A stretch of 64,000 nucleotides of DNA, taken from the NCBI GenBank assembly GCA_937895345.1, contig CALAWP010000078.1:1-64000 (forward strand), read 5' to 3'. Within the stretch, counting starts at the first letter, position 1; every line of letters starts with the position of its first letter. Origin of the DNA: an uncultured Paenibacillus sp. Its GTDB lineage: Bacteria > Bacillota > Bacilli > Paenibacillales > Paenibacillaceae. The notes below the pieces were generated by a model. The model was given only the letters and a program-made list of their open reading frames with translations. It had not been told where the DNA came from and did no database searches. Below, in pieces: positions 1 to 9,266 of this stretch. The position numbers and the translations under genes were made by a program.

Positions 1-646
1 AGAACGGCCGAGATCCAGCGAAAATCGAAGCTATTCTACATCCGCTCATTCTTACATGGGCAACTCTCCGGAATTAGGGGGTCCAACCGATAAGATCATT
101 GAGGATCGTTACATTCCTCCCCGTAACTGTAACGAACCAGACAATCGCTAATCGGCCCAAAATCGCAGGTTTGAAAATGTAACGAACCTCAGCTCCCCTA
201 TTATCACATTTCTGAAAGATATTCAGCTGTTTCGGGGTAATTAAGCTCGCGGGGGTTCGTTAAAAATGTGAACCGGCCAATTGGGAGCGAATAAGATCAC
301 TGAGGTTCGTTACATTCCACCCCGTAACTGTAACGAACCCGACAATCGCTAATCGGCCCAAAGTCGCAGGTTTGAAAATGTAACGAACCTCAGCTCCGCT
401 ATTATCCCATTTCTGGACGATATTCAGCCGTTTCGGGGTAATTAAGCTTGTGGGGTTCGTTAAAAATGTGAACCGGCCAAATGGAAGCGAATAAGCGCAC
501 TGAGGTTCGTTACCCATATCGGCTAGCTTCACCGTGGCAGCCCTGCTGCTTCTGCCGTGTCGCTTGCCTCTGCCGTGCCAGCCCCGCTGCCTCCGCCGTT
601 GCCGTTCTTCAGCGCCTCAGCCTTCGCCCTCTCCGGTCCCATTGCT
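1..646. other. Gene-free left edge holding a repeat array
   Basis: I see no convincing gene here. Bases 1-90 are unique sequence without a recognisable signal. Bases 91-513 are the tandem repeat listed separately. Bases 514-646 are pyrimidine-rich on the plus strand and lie just downstream of the DUF2515 stop codon. Read on the minus strand in another frame they give an Ala/Gly-rich coding-like stretch that ends at a stop near 529 (see findings). Confidence 0.6.
91..513. repeat. Tandem ~200-bp intergenic repeat with GTTCGTTACA/TGTAACGAAC inverted arms
   Basis: Two near-complete copies start at 91 and 292 and a third begins at 492 but stops matching after about 22 bases, so the period is 200-201 bp. 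Each copy contains GTTCGTTACA, then about 14 bases, then TGTAACGAAC, a good hairpin. Further in, ATGTAACGAACCTCAG is the reverse complement of the CTGAGGTTCGTTACAT at the copy boundary. A third element, GGTTCGTTAAAAATGTGAACC, is also partly self-complementary. Copies differ by scattered substitutions, so they are not an assembly duplicate. No transposase or integrase is nearby. This looks like a species-specific structured intergenic repeat family; its function is unknown. Confidence 0.8.
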
Positions 647-1999
647 TCAACCGCCGCCGTTCCCGCCGGCGCCGCGCTGCGACGCGAGTACGGCAAGCTC
701 CAGCTTGTTCAGCATCAGCCCGTATTCGTTCGTCATTTCAAAATGCGGCGGCAGCGGAAGATCGCGAAAATAATCCGTCACTTGGCGGGCGCTGCGGAAC
801 CAGTCCCCTGGTTCGGCCGGCTCGGCCTTCGAGTCGGGCCATGCGGAAGACAAGGGCGGGCTGAAGATGCGGGAGGCGCCCGGCTTCAGTCTGCCGCCCA
901 GCAGCTTCTCCTCGTACGGGCGCTGCGGCGGATGCGCGCGCACGGCTTCGAACAAATGCGGCGCGTAGTCCGCGCGCGAGCCGGTATGCTTGACGGCCGC
1001 GGCAAAACATTTGGCCCCTTCGTACACTTCGGGAATGCCGAACAACACCGCGTACAGCCGCTTGCCGAATTCGATGCGCTCCTCCAAATTTTGAAACCGT
1101 TCCATAATAAGACCGGCCAGCTTCAATTCGTTCTCGGCCCCTTCTCTGCCGCTGCCGTAAGGGAACACGACGCCGTTCAGCTGCATCAACGACTGCAAGC
1201 CGAAAAACATCGTGTCCGTCACATGCTCCCGGAAATACGGATGGCGGACAACCCTCTCCTCGATATAATGCTGCTCGTTTACGATCAAAGCGGTCGTCAG
1301 CATGGCGGAATCCCGCTCGCGCCAAAACAGCCTCCACACCGGCTTCATAAATGCCGATACGCCGAAGGCCGGCAGCAAATGAAACAGGCTGCGCCCTTGG
1401 CGGAGGCTCCATTGGTACAGCAGCAGCTGCGGGTAAGCGTCCTGAAAAATAAGCCAGTTGGCCCGCTCCAAAAATTGAAACGTCACGCTGCGCTGCCGTT
1501 CCGTCAACAGGCGCGGGAGCCATTCCCCTTGCAAGTCGGTCATGTTCCAGCCGCCGTTGCGCGAGACGAGATGCGCAAGAAGCGCCCAATGAAGCTCCGG
1601 CAAGCGGAAATAAACGTTGCGGTAAGCCTCCGTGCGGGTAACGTTGTTCCGGTTCGCTTCCTCCGTCTCGGCGCGGATGCGACGGATGAGCATCAGCTCG
1701 TCGGCCGACCAGCCCGCGCCCGCCGCCGCCGATGCCGCTTCCCCTTCCGCAGGCGGCGTGAAGGCTTGACCCTGGCCCGTGGACGCCGCGGCGCCCGCCT
1801 CCAGCTTCAGCCAGGCATCCTTCAGCCGGGACGCCGCCGCCGGGGACAGCTTGGGCAGCCGTGCGGAAGCCGCCATGCCGTCCTCTTCTTGATGCGCCTT
1901 CCATTTTCCGGCCGCATAAGACGCGGCCGCGCCGGGCAGTGCGAGCAAATGCCGGAGCCGCTTGCCCGCGGCTTGTATCCAAAGCCGTATGTTTGCCAT
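647..1999 (-). CDS. DUF2515 family protein (YppC-like)
   Basis: A 450-residue protein with no signal peptide or obvious membrane segment. I recognise it by family resemblance to DUF2515/YppC proteins of Bacillus and Paenibacillus, in particular the stretches with NNVTRTEAYRNVYF and LIVNEQHYIEERVV and the Trp-rich middle part. The molecular function of the family is unknown. The start is an ATG preceded by GAAGGAGG at good spacing. The N-terminal ~110 residues and the last ~60 are Ala/Gly-rich and low in complexity, the conserved core lies between. The gene ends in a Gly-rich run followed at once by TGA, and a coding-like tail continues in another frame, so the true C-terminus may differ. It diverges from the SRAP gene. 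Confidence 0.75.
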   Translation of the reverse strand: MANIRLWIQAAGKRLRHLLALPGAAASYAAGKWKAHQEEDGMAASARLPKLSPAAASRLKDAWLKLEAGAAASTGQGQAFTPPAEGEAASAAAGAGWSADELMLIRRIRAETEEANRNNVTRTEAYRNVYFRLPELHWALLAHLVSRNGGWNMTDLQGEWLPRLLTERQRSVTFQFLERANWLIFQDAYPQLLLYQWSLRQGRSLFHLLPAFGVSAFMKPVWRLFWRERDSAMLTTALIVNEQHYIEERVVRHPYFREHVTDTMFFGLQSLMQLNGVVFPYGSGREGAENELKLAGLIMERFQNLEERIEFGKRLYAVLFGIPEVYEGAKCFAAAVKHTGSRADYAPHLFEAVRAHPPQRPYEEKLLGGRLKPGASRIFSPPLSSAWPDSKAEPAEPGDWFRSARQVTDYFRDLPLPPHFEMTNEYGLMLNKLELAVLASQRGAGGNGGG

Positions 2000-2173
2000 G
2001 CCCGCCGCGCCTCCTTCGTCAACCTTTTACTATCATTATCCGCCAATCCGGAACCCGTCATACCGCTGCGGCGGCCGCCGCTTTTTCCTACCATATGCCT
2101 GATCGTACCGGAATGATTCGGGACATGTCGTGTAGTATAATGAGAGCAAAGACGCCAAGCGGGAGGCCGGCCT

Positions 2174-2857
2174 ATGTGCGGACGATATACGATTACGGTC
2201 ACAATGGAAGAGCTGATGCTTTATTATCATATCGAAGAGAGCTCGTCGCCCTGGCATCAGCCAAGGTATAACGTGGCGCCGGGCCAATCGATTCCGGCCA
2301 TCGTCCACGACGGGAAGAGAAACCGGCTCGGGGAGCTGAAATGGGGGTTGGTTCCGGCGTGGGCCGACGATCCGAAGATTGGTTATACGATGATTAACGC
2401 TCGCGCGGAAACCGCCGCATCCAAACCGGCTTTTCGCGAGCCGTTTCGCCGCAAGCGGTGCATCGTGCCGGCGGACGGCTTTTACGAATGGATGGTTACC
2501 GGGCGGGACAAGCAGCCGATCCGGTTCGTGCTCAAGAGTCGTTCCTTGTTCAGCATGGCGGCGCTGTACGATACATGGCGAGCGCCGGACGGAACGAAGC
2601 TGTCCACCTGCACCATCCTGACGACGGATCCAAACGACAAGGTCTCCCCCGTCCATAACCGGATGCCGGTCATCCTGAGGCCCGAGGACGAGGCGGTTTG
2701 GCTGAACCGGGACCTTGGCGATCCGTCCCGGCTGCAGGCGCTGCTGAAGCCTTATCCTTCGGAAGAGATGGAAGCCTATCCGGTCGGCGCGGCGGTCGGC
2801 AACGTCCGCAATGACGACGCTTCGCTGATCGAGCCGCTGCCGCCGGCCAGGCCGTAA
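2174..2857 (+). CDS. SRAP family abasic-site processing protein (YedK/HMCES type)
   Basis: A 227-residue SOS response-associated peptidase family protein. Known members form a thiazolidine crosslink between Cys2 and abasic sites in single-stranded DNA, shielding them during replication. The sequence begins MCGRYT, so Cys2 is exposed after Met removal. It also shows NARAET, CIVPADGFYEW and SPVHNRMPVIL, which supply the conserved Asn, Glu and His of the active site. The ATG follows GGGAGG with a 7-base spacer. A TATAAT lies at 2136-2141, but I see no good -35 and no LexA box. It stands alone, ending at a strong hairpin shared with the convergent cellulase gene. Confidence 0.93.
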   Translation: MCGRYTITVTMEELMLYYHIEESSSPWHQPRYNVAPGQSIPAIVHDGKRNRLGELKWGLVPAWADDPKIGYTMINARAETAASKPAFREPFRRKRCIVPADGFYEWMVTGRDKQPIRFVLKSRSLFSMAALYDTWRAPDGTKLSTCTILTTDPNDKVSPVHNRMPVILRPEDEAVWLNRDLGDPSRLQALLKPYPSEEMEAYPVGAAVGNVRNDDASLIEPLPPARP

Positions 2858-2873
2858 ACCGCCGCAACGGGCA

Positions 2874-2908
2874 ACAGGCCGGACATGCAACGCGCATGTC
2901 CGGCCTGT
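2874..2908. terminator. Hairpin between convergent SRAP and GH48 genes
   Basis: A perfect 15-bp inverted repeat beginning ACAGGCCGGACATGC with a 5-base loop lies 16 bases after the SRAP stop. The T-run is weak on both sides, so it could act as a bidirectional terminator or mRNA 3' stabiliser. Confidence 0.7.
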
Positions 2909-2981
2909 CTTATGCAATGATTCAGCCTAACGGATCGTTCCGTTTACTTTTCAGCCCGCCGGCAGCTTGTCCGGCCGTTGT

Positions 2982-5900
2982 TTAAGGCTCGACGCCCCAT
3001 ACGAGAACGCCGTTGTAGTACAAGGTTACCTTCGTCCAGTCGGCAAACGAGGTTTTGGTCGGATCGAACGAATAGTCGCCCGTTTCGTTATAGTTCGACC
3101 AATTGTTTTTATGAATACGCGATTGGATTTCGCCCGTATTCGCGCCCGGCGCCAGATTGCCCGCGCTTGGCTTGAACGTAATTTCCAGGTAATGATCCGC
3201 GCCGGTGGCGGCGGTATTCATCTTCACGAGCTGCCCTTGCAGGTTGGAGCAGCCGAGCTGCGCCCAATCGCAGTTGTACGTTTGCGGCTGCTCGCCGTCG
3301 ATCGTATACCAATAGCGGATCGACAGATCGCTGAGCGCGACCGGAGCGTTGCCCTGGTTCGTAATCCGCAAATGCGGCTTGAACTGGTTGTCCTGCGCGT
3401 TCGTATCGCCGGCCCGGTATTGGACCGACAAGGTGACCGGAGGCACCACGACAGCGGACGGCACGGCCGACACCGTTGCCGAAGCGGGGCTTTCGCCAAT
3501 GGCGTTAACCGCGGTCACGGTATAATAATAGGTTGTGCCGTTCGTCAGCCCCGTATCGGTATAGGCCGGAGCCGTCAAGCCGCTGGCGATGACCGTATAA
3601 GGGCCGTTCGCGGCTGCCGCCCGCTTCACCGTGTAGCTGTCGGCGTTCGATACCGCGTTCCAAGCCAGCGCGATCTGGCCGTCGCCGGCCGTCGCCGTCA
3701 CGCCGGACGGAGCGGAAGGCGCCGTAGGCGTCGGCTGCTCGTTGCCGATCAGGCGGGCAAATTCCGCGTAAGCGGTCGCCATGTCGACCTGCGACCAGAA
3801 CCGGTGGTAACGGAACGTCGGCACGCCGTTCTCCCATTCCTGCGTCGCCGGATTCCACGACGTTTGATACAGATTTTCCAGGTAAGACCACTGCGGGTCG
3901 TTGACGATTTCCGGACGCAGCTCGGCGTAGCTGATATATACGCCGTTGCCGCCTTTCGACGGATCGGACGGTACGCCGTTCGGTCCCGGAATGGCATTGC
4001 CTTGGCCGAATGTGCCGGACCAGCCGGACGGGAAATAGATTTCCTTTTCGAAGAAACGGAAATAGTCGCCCCGCGGCTCGTCGGTCACAATGCCGACGCC
4101 GTCATTGAACGCCCATGCGACGTCCAGCAATTGCTCGGCCAAATTTTTGGCGGCTTCGCCTTGGGCGGTATAGCTGCCCTGCTCGGCTTTCGTCGCCGCG
4201 GCATAGAACGTCAGCGCCTTGACATAGCTGCCCAGCACCCCGACGTCCTGGCTCGGATTTCTTGTAATGACGTGATAGTTCGGATTGCCGGTAAATTGGC
4301 TGAAGCCGTTCCACGTATCCGGCTGGCCGACCCATTCCTGTCCGCCGATTACGTAGAATGCGCCGGGCTCCGGCGTCGTGGCGACTTGCGGATTCGATCC
4401 GCCAAGTATCCGGTTGCCGTTCGCGTCCAGATAATAGCCGTCGGCGTCCGTAACAGGCCGCTCGTTGACGAACGTATAGTCCATCGTCCAATTGATCCAT
4501 TTGTCCATGACGAGCTTCGCCATCTGGAAGTTTTCCGAGGACGTATCGCCGTTGTCCGCCAAAATGTAATACAGCTCGGCCACCCTCTCCAGCGGCCATG
4601 CCTGGAAACCGAACCAGGTGTTGGACGGAGGATCGTGATAGACGGGATCTTCGTCGTAGGCCATGCCGTAGAACGTGCTTACTCCGGCCGGGTAAGCCTG
4701 GTACGAGCCGTCGACGGAATTCGTCGCTCCGCCGCCGACCGCGCCTTCGTCGGTCAGCAGCCACGTATAGAACTCCAGCTGGCGCTTCAGCGATTCCTCC
4801 CAGTCGGCCTGGCCGGTAGGCGATGCCGGTTCCAGTCCGCCTTGCGACAACGCATAGGCCGCGACCGTATTTTGGTAGGCCTGATGAACGTGGCTCGCGC
4901 CGATGCGCCAAGCCCAGTTGCCGGTTTGGCCGAGTCCGCCGCCCCAGGCGGTATACCAAGCCATCAGATAATGGCTCGAATCTTTGCCGGTGCCGGCCGT
5001 CGGCGAGCCGTCCGCGGCGCTGCCGATTTGCTGAAAGTATTTGTCATACATGCCGTAACGGAGAAAATCGCCCATTTTCCGCGCTTTGTCGATGTAAACG
5101 GAGTTGTTGTACCCAAGTTCCTTCGCCCAGTACATTACCTGTACGGCGCGGGCGTCCGCATCCGTCGCGTTGGTGTAGCGCCATTGCGGAGCGGGAGCGT
5201 TTTGCTCCTTCGTAAACAGGGACATAAAGCCTTCGCCCGGCTTGCCGAAGCTGTGGTCGTCCTGCGAAGGATGCGGAATGGCTTCCCATACCGATTCCTG
5301 CTCGCCGCGCTGGAACGTGTTGACATAGGTCGCCGTATGCGAAGGATTCAGCGTATTGCCGAAGCCGTACCAGTTGTTGACGTCAAGCAGCCAGTGCATC
5401 AGATACGTCTGATTGCTGCCGTACGTCTGCACGAGCTCCGCATGAATCGGATCGCGCCCAGCGGCGATGCTGCCGGAAATCTCGGAAGGATACTGATCCG
5501 GCTGCGGATATTCCGCCGCATACGTAGCCGGGCTGTTCGGATTGTAATAGCTCATCGTCGGCTGTTCCTCAAAGCCGTCGCCTTCGTTGACCGGAATAAT
5601 ATACGTCTCCATGTTGTCCCAAGCTTCCTCAAGCTTGCTCCAATCCTGGGTAAAGTAGCCGTACAGCGTCTCCAGCCACAGCCAGTAGCTGTAGGCTTCG
5701 GACGTCGTCATATGGCCGTAGTCGGGAGCTTCGCTCATCAGCGTCTCCACGGCGTGGTAAGGAATGCCCTCAGGAGAAAAATAGCCGTTGCCGGGATCTT
5801 TGATTTGGTTGTACATGACGAGAAAACGGTCTTTCATGACGGCGTAGCTTCCCCCGTCTCCATTCAGCGCCGCGCTCAGATTCGGCTCGTTCCCCGCGCC

Positions 5901-6041
5901 TCCGGTAGACTGGGCCGCCGGCTGCCCGGCGGCGGACGTCATAGACGACATAAGCAGCGCGGCCATCAGCATGGTCGTGAGGATGGTCATCACTTTGCCG
6001 CGTTTTCCGGTCAACCTTCGTTCCGGGTTCGTTTGCTTCAT
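2982..6041 (-). CDS. GH48 exocellulase (cellobiohydrolase) with FnIII and CBM3
   Basis: A secreted 1019-residue enzyme releasing cellobiose from cellulose chain ends. The N-terminus has a basic stretch then a hydrophobic segment (about residues 17-35) typical of a Sec signal peptide. The GH48 catalytic domain covers about 45-770, with MSEAPDYGHMTTSEAYSYW holding the catalytic acid region. A fibronectin III module follows (about 772-868), then a CBM3 (869-1019) ending LVWGVEP. I chose the ATG at 6041 because AAAGGAGA precedes it by 7 bases; a TTG 24 bases upstream has no ribosome binding site. It is the last gene of the GH74-LacI-GH9-GH48 row, separated from GH9 by a 392-bp gap filled with repeats. 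Its CBM3 is close to that of GH9. Confidence 0.95.
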   Translation of the reverse strand: MKQTNPERRLTGKRGKVMTILTTMLMAALLMSSMTSAAGQPAAQSTGGAGNEPNLSAALNGDGGSYAVMKDRFLVMYNQIKDPGNGYFSPEGIPYHAVETLMSEAPDYGHMTTSEAYSYWLWLETLYGYFTQDWSKLEEAWDNMETYIIPVNEGDGFEEQPTMSYYNPNSPATYAAEYPQPDQYPSEISGSIAAGRDPIHAELVQTYGSNQTYLMHWLLDVNNWYGFGNTLNPSHTATYVNTFQRGEQESVWEAIPHPSQDDHSFGKPGEGFMSLFTKEQNAPAPQWRYTNATDADARAVQVMYWAKELGYNNSVYIDKARKMGDFLRYGMYDKYFQQIGSAADGSPTAGTGKDSSHYLMAWYTAWGGGLGQTGNWAWRIGASHVHQAYQNTVAAYALSQGGLEPASPTGQADWEESLKRQLEFYTWLLTDEGAVGGGATNSVDGSYQAYPAGVSTFYGMAYDEDPVYHDPPSNTWFGFQAWPLERVAELYYILADNGDTSSENFQMAKLVMDKWINWTMDYTFVNERPVTDADGYYLDANGNRILGGSNPQVATTPEPGAFYVIGGQEWVGQPDTWNGFSQFTGNPNYHVITRNPSQDVGVLGSYVKALTFYAAATKAEQGSYTAQGEAAKNLAEQLLDVAWAFNDGVGIVTDEPRGDYFRFFEKEIYFPSGWSGTFGQGNAIPGPNGVPSDPSKGGNGVYISYAELRPEIVNDPQWSYLENLYQTSWNPATQEWENGVPTFRYHRFWSQVDMATAYAEFARLIGNEQPTPTAPSAPSGVTATAGDGQIALAWNAVSNADSYTVKRAAAANGPYTVIASGLTAPAYTDTGLTNGTTYYYTVTAVNAIGESPASATVSAVPSAVVVPPVTLSVQYRAGDTNAQDNQFKPHLRITNQGNAPVALSDLSIRYWYTIDGEQPQTYNCDWAQLGCSNLQGQLVKMNTAATGADHYLEITFKPSAGNLAPGANTGEIQSRIHKNNWSNYNETGDYSFDPTKTSFADWTKVTLYYNGVLVWGVEP

Positions 6042-6170
6042 TGCTCTTCTCCTTTCATCCTTCAAATTGGCGTTCTTTTGCGCAAGTCCCCCTTTTCCGG
6101 CATCACCACCTTTCCGCCCGTCTGGCCGCAGCGCCGAATCGATGCAGAGCCTCCGGCGCTGCGGTGCGGC

Positions 6171-6392
6171 GATTAACGATCGGCCTGCCCGCGCAGGGCC
6201 GCGATTGACGATCAGCCTGTCCGAACGGGAGCCGCATGTGACGATCAGCCTGTCCGCGCAGGGGCCGCGATTAACGATCGGCCTGCCCGCGCAGGGCCGC
6301 GATTGACGATCAGCCTGTCCGCACGGGAGCCGCGTGTGACGATCGACCTGTCCGCGCAGGGGCCGCGATTAACGATCGGCCTGCCCGCGCGG
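6171..6392. repeat. Minisatellite of 32-33-bp units in a 98-bp higher-order period
   Basis: Seven units of the form GATTAACGATCGGCCTGCCC + GCGCAGGGCCGC run head to tail at 6171, 6203, 6236, 6269, 6301, 6334 and 6367. Three unit types (starting GATTAACG, GATTGACG and ATGTGACG/GTGTGACG) cycle in order, so the array is really 2.3 copies of a 98-bp block. It fills most of the 6042-6433 gap between GH9 and GH48. Bases 6042-6170 hold the GH48 ribosome binding site; I see no convincing promoter there. Confidence 0.9.
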
Positions 6393-6433
6393 AGCGGCCG
6401 GTGCGTCCGGCCCCGGACTGTCCGCAGTGCGGC

Positions 6434-9166
6434 TTACGGCTCGATCCCCCAGATCAGCTGACCGTTCCGGTATAACGCGACCCGGTCCCAATCGGCAAAC
6501 GACGTCATGGACGGATTGTAAGAGTAATCGCCCGTTTCGTTGTAGTTGGTCCAATCGTTTTTGTTAATGCGGATTTGCATTTCGCCCGTGTTCGCTCCCG
6601 GCGCCAGCGATCCCGCGCTCGGCTTGAACGTAATGCTGATATAATGGTCCGCTCCGGCGGCGGATGCCGGCATCGAGACCAATTGGCCGGTCAGATTGGA
6701 GCATCCGACCTGCGCCCAGTCGCAGTTAAACGTCTGGGACGCGCTGCCTTCCTTCGTATACCAATAACGGATCTCCAGCTCGCTGAGCGGAACGGACGCG
6801 CTGCCGTTGTTGACGATCCGGAAATGCGGCTTCATCTGATTGTCGCCGGCGCTCGTATCGGCCGCCCGATATTGCAGAGCAATGTCGCCGGACGGCTCGG
6901 GCTGCTGGCCGGCCTCCGGCTTAGCGCTGACGGCGGCGGAATTGGCGCTTTCGCCCGCCAAATTGACGGCGCTGACGACGTAATAATACGTCGTGCCGTT
7001 TTGCACGGCCAAGTCCGTATAACCCGTTTGCGTCAGCCCGCTTGCGACGGACGTATACGGACCGCCGCTGACCGTGCTGCGCTTCACGTTATAGCTGTAA
7101 GCTCCGGGAACCGCCTGCCAGTTCAGGACGACTTTCCCGTTGCCCGCGCTCGCCGCAAGTCCGGCCGGGGCGGCAGGAGGCTGCGGCGGCGTGCCGTTGC
7201 CCGGCGGCTCTTCGCCGAACACTCGAACGCCTGCGTCATAGACCGGGATAAACGGCGTCTTCGCGATCGCCTGATTACCCTGCGACAACCCTTGGTACGA
7301 ATAGTCGTTGAGCGGATTCCATACCGTCGTGTTCATCGGAGCCGCCAGCCGGAACTGGATTTCCTTTTTGTGCGCGGACTGTCCGCCCGGATAAATTTTG
7401 ACCCCGGTAAAGTCGACCAGTACATAATAGATATGGTTGGCCGCATCATGCGGCTGCAGCGCCGACACGACGCCGCCCTGATTGTAGTTCGTCGTAATCT
7501 GCACGTCGTTCGGCGAATATCCCGCCTGAATCAGCTCCGACAGATCGACGAAATATTTGAACGACAGCTTGTCGCCCATCCGCGCCGGCCAGCCGGAACG
7601 GTTGTTCAGGACGGCTTTGATTTCCGTATAATTCGGCCCCGAGCTGTTGACGGACGCTTCGACAAACATTTCGTCCTCCGGAATTTCCGGCTCCGGGAAC
7701 GAAGCCAGCGGCTGCTGTCCTTGACCGTAAAGCATCATCATTTTGGCCAGGGATCCCGTAAATCCGGCATTATAGTCGGTGGCGACTTCGTTGCTTACAT
7801 AATCGTTGATGTTGTCCGTATAGCTGTCGTCCAGTCCCGGACCGCCGACCAGCGCGCCGTACAAAATATGGCGGTGATTGGCCGGATTGGACAAGCTGTC
7901 CGTCCAGGAGCCGTGCGCCGTGCGGTGATGCGGATGCTCCGGCGGATTGTTGCCGTAGCCGACGACATAGCTGCTGTTCCGCGGGTTGTCGCCCAGCATG
8001 TAAGCGATTTGCGAGACGGCGAAATTGCGGTATTTCGCAGCTTTGACCGGGTTTTGGCTCTCCAGCCAGTCGGAATACACGAAGGCGAGGAAGCTGGCGT
8101 TCGCCGAGTAGCGGAGCGCGCCCCACGAATCAAGCCAGGCCAGACCGCCCGGCGTATACCGGATGCGCTCGTTCGTGTCGGCGGTGCCGCTCGTCCAGTA
8201 GTCGAGGTTGCGCTCCGTCGACGTGACGAACCTCTGATCCCCCGTAATGCGGGCCAGCAGCAGCTGGGCGCCGTAATGCTTGTCGTCCCAGGCATGCGTC
8301 CATTTGTAGCCCCAATAAGGCGTTTGGCCTTCGGTTCCCCAATCGTCGACGGAAGCGATCGCTTTCGTCAAATAAGCCGGATCTTCCGTAGCCAGATACA
8401 GCCAGACGGCGGCCCATGTAATTTCGTCATGATAGCCGCTCCAGGAATTGTAGAAGCTTGTGGCGTCCGTGATGCAGTCGGAATATTTCCCGCGGTACGT
8501 ATCCGCGAAGTTGAACAGCTGCTCCGCATGCTGCAGCAGCGTTGCGGAATAAGCCGGGTCGCTGTCCGCAAAAATAATGGACGACGACGCCAGGGCGGCG
8601 GCCGTCTCGCCTGCCAGATCGGAGCCGGGGCAGCTGGCGTCGATCTTGTACGCCTTCCGCTCCATTTGCATCACTTCCGCAGGCCCCCACCAGGCATGGT
8701 CGATGCCGCCCGTGCCGACTTGTCCCCACAGCTCGTTCGGAGCCGTATGCGCTTTCAGGAAATAGTCGGTCGCCCAGCGGATGTTGTCCAATATTTCCTC
8801 CAGCTGTCCCGCGTCCTCATACCCGTCCCGGTATTCATAGACAGACCAGGCCAGCATCGTGGCGCTTGCCGTCATCGGAAATCCGAATTTGACGTGATCG
8901 CCCGCGTCATACCAGCCTCCCGTCAGATCGACGCCGACGTCCGCTCCGTCGTTCATGCCCGAATCGCCGCGCCACATGACGCGATTGTCCTCGGGAAGCT
9001 CCCCGGATCGCTGGGCTTCATAAAAGTAAATCGCTTTTTGCAACGCTTCCGCATAATTGTACGACGAGGGAGCGGCGCTGCTCCGGTCCGCTCCGAGCGG
9101 AAATGAAGATACGGCAACTATGGCGGAGAGCAGCGCTATGATGCAGGTTTTGAACGTCCTTTTCAT
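6434..9166 (-). CDS. GH9 processive endoglucanase with CBM3c, FnIII and CBM3
   Basis: A secreted 910-residue cellulase. Signal peptide about 1-31 with an AAP cleavage region; GH9 (alpha/alpha)6 barrel about 35-480; CBM3c-type module about 495-650, which in theme-B GH9 enzymes extends the active cleft and gives processivity; FnIII about 660-755; C-terminal cellulose-anchoring CBM3 about 760-910 ending IWGIEP. Catalytic motifs are present: WYDAGDH carries the nucleophile-activating Asp pair, and NEVATDYNAGF carries the acid Glu. HHRTAHGSW is the usual GH9 substrate-binding stretch. The ATG follows GGGAGG at 7 bases. It lies downstream of the LacI gene with a 238-bp gap that contains 36-bp repeats. 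I could not identify a separate promoter. Confidence 0.95.
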   Translation of the reverse strand: MKRTFKTCIIALLSAIVAVSSFPLGADRSSAAPSSYNYAEALQKAIYFYEAQRSGELPEDNRVMWRGDSGMNDGADVGVDLTGGWYDAGDHVKFGFPMTASATMLAWSVYEYRDGYEDAGQLEEILDNIRWATDYFLKAHTAPNELWGQVGTGGIDHAWWGPAEVMQMERKAYKIDASCPGSDLAGETAAALASSSIIFADSDPAYSATLLQHAEQLFNFADTYRGKYSDCITDATSFYNSWSGYHDEITWAAVWLYLATEDPAYLTKAIASVDDWGTEGQTPYWGYKWTHAWDDKHYGAQLLLARITGDQRFVTSTERNLDYWTSGTADTNERIRYTPGGLAWLDSWGALRYSANASFLAFVYSDWLESQNPVKAAKYRNFAVSQIAYMLGDNPRNSSYVVGYGNNPPEHPHHRTAHGSWTDSLSNPANHRHILYGALVGGPGLDDSYTDNINDYVSNEVATDYNAGFTGSLAKMMMLYGQGQQPLASFPEPEIPEDEMFVEASVNSSGPNYTEIKAVLNNRSGWPARMGDKLSFKYFVDLSELIQAGYSPNDVQITTNYNQGGVVSALQPHDAANHIYYVLVDFTGVKIYPGGQSAHKKEIQFRLAAPMNTTVWNPLNDYSYQGLSQGNQAIAKTPFIPVYDAGVRVFGEEPPGNGTPPQPPAAPAGLAASAGNGKVVLNWQAVPGAYSYNVKRSTVSGGPYTSVASGLTQTGYTDLAVQNGTTYYYVVSAVNLAGESANSAAVSAKPEAGQQPEPSGDIALQYRAADTSAGDNQMKPHFRIVNNGSASVPLSELEIRYWYTKEGSASQTFNCDWAQVGCSNLTGQLVSMPASAAGADHYISITFKPSAGSLAPGANTGEMQIRINKNDWTNYNETGDYSYNPSMTSFADWDRVALYRNGQLIWGIEP

Positions 9167-9266
9167 AAAGCATACCTCCCAAAAAGTTTATACGAGTGCA
9201 AAACGACATCCTTATAACGCATACCTTCGATAAATTTCAGATGAACGAGTCCGGGCCGGAACTATC

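Noticed and set aside
91..513. CRISPR array
   Set aside because: Unit is about 200 bp with no short constant repeat separated by unique spacers, and there are no cas genes.
557..2116. A long plus-strand open frame over the DUF2515 gene
   Set aside because: It is the antisense shadow of a GC-rich gene; no ribosome binding site, no family, composition of antisense translation.
2967..6176. A 1069-codon plus-strand open frame opposite GH48
   Set aside because: Arg/Val/Ile-rich antisense translation of a clear GH48 gene; no initiation signal. The same holds for long antisense frames opposite GH9, GH74 and priA.
6171..6392. CRISPR array with 32-bp repeats
   Set aside because: Units abut without spacers; this is a minisatellite.
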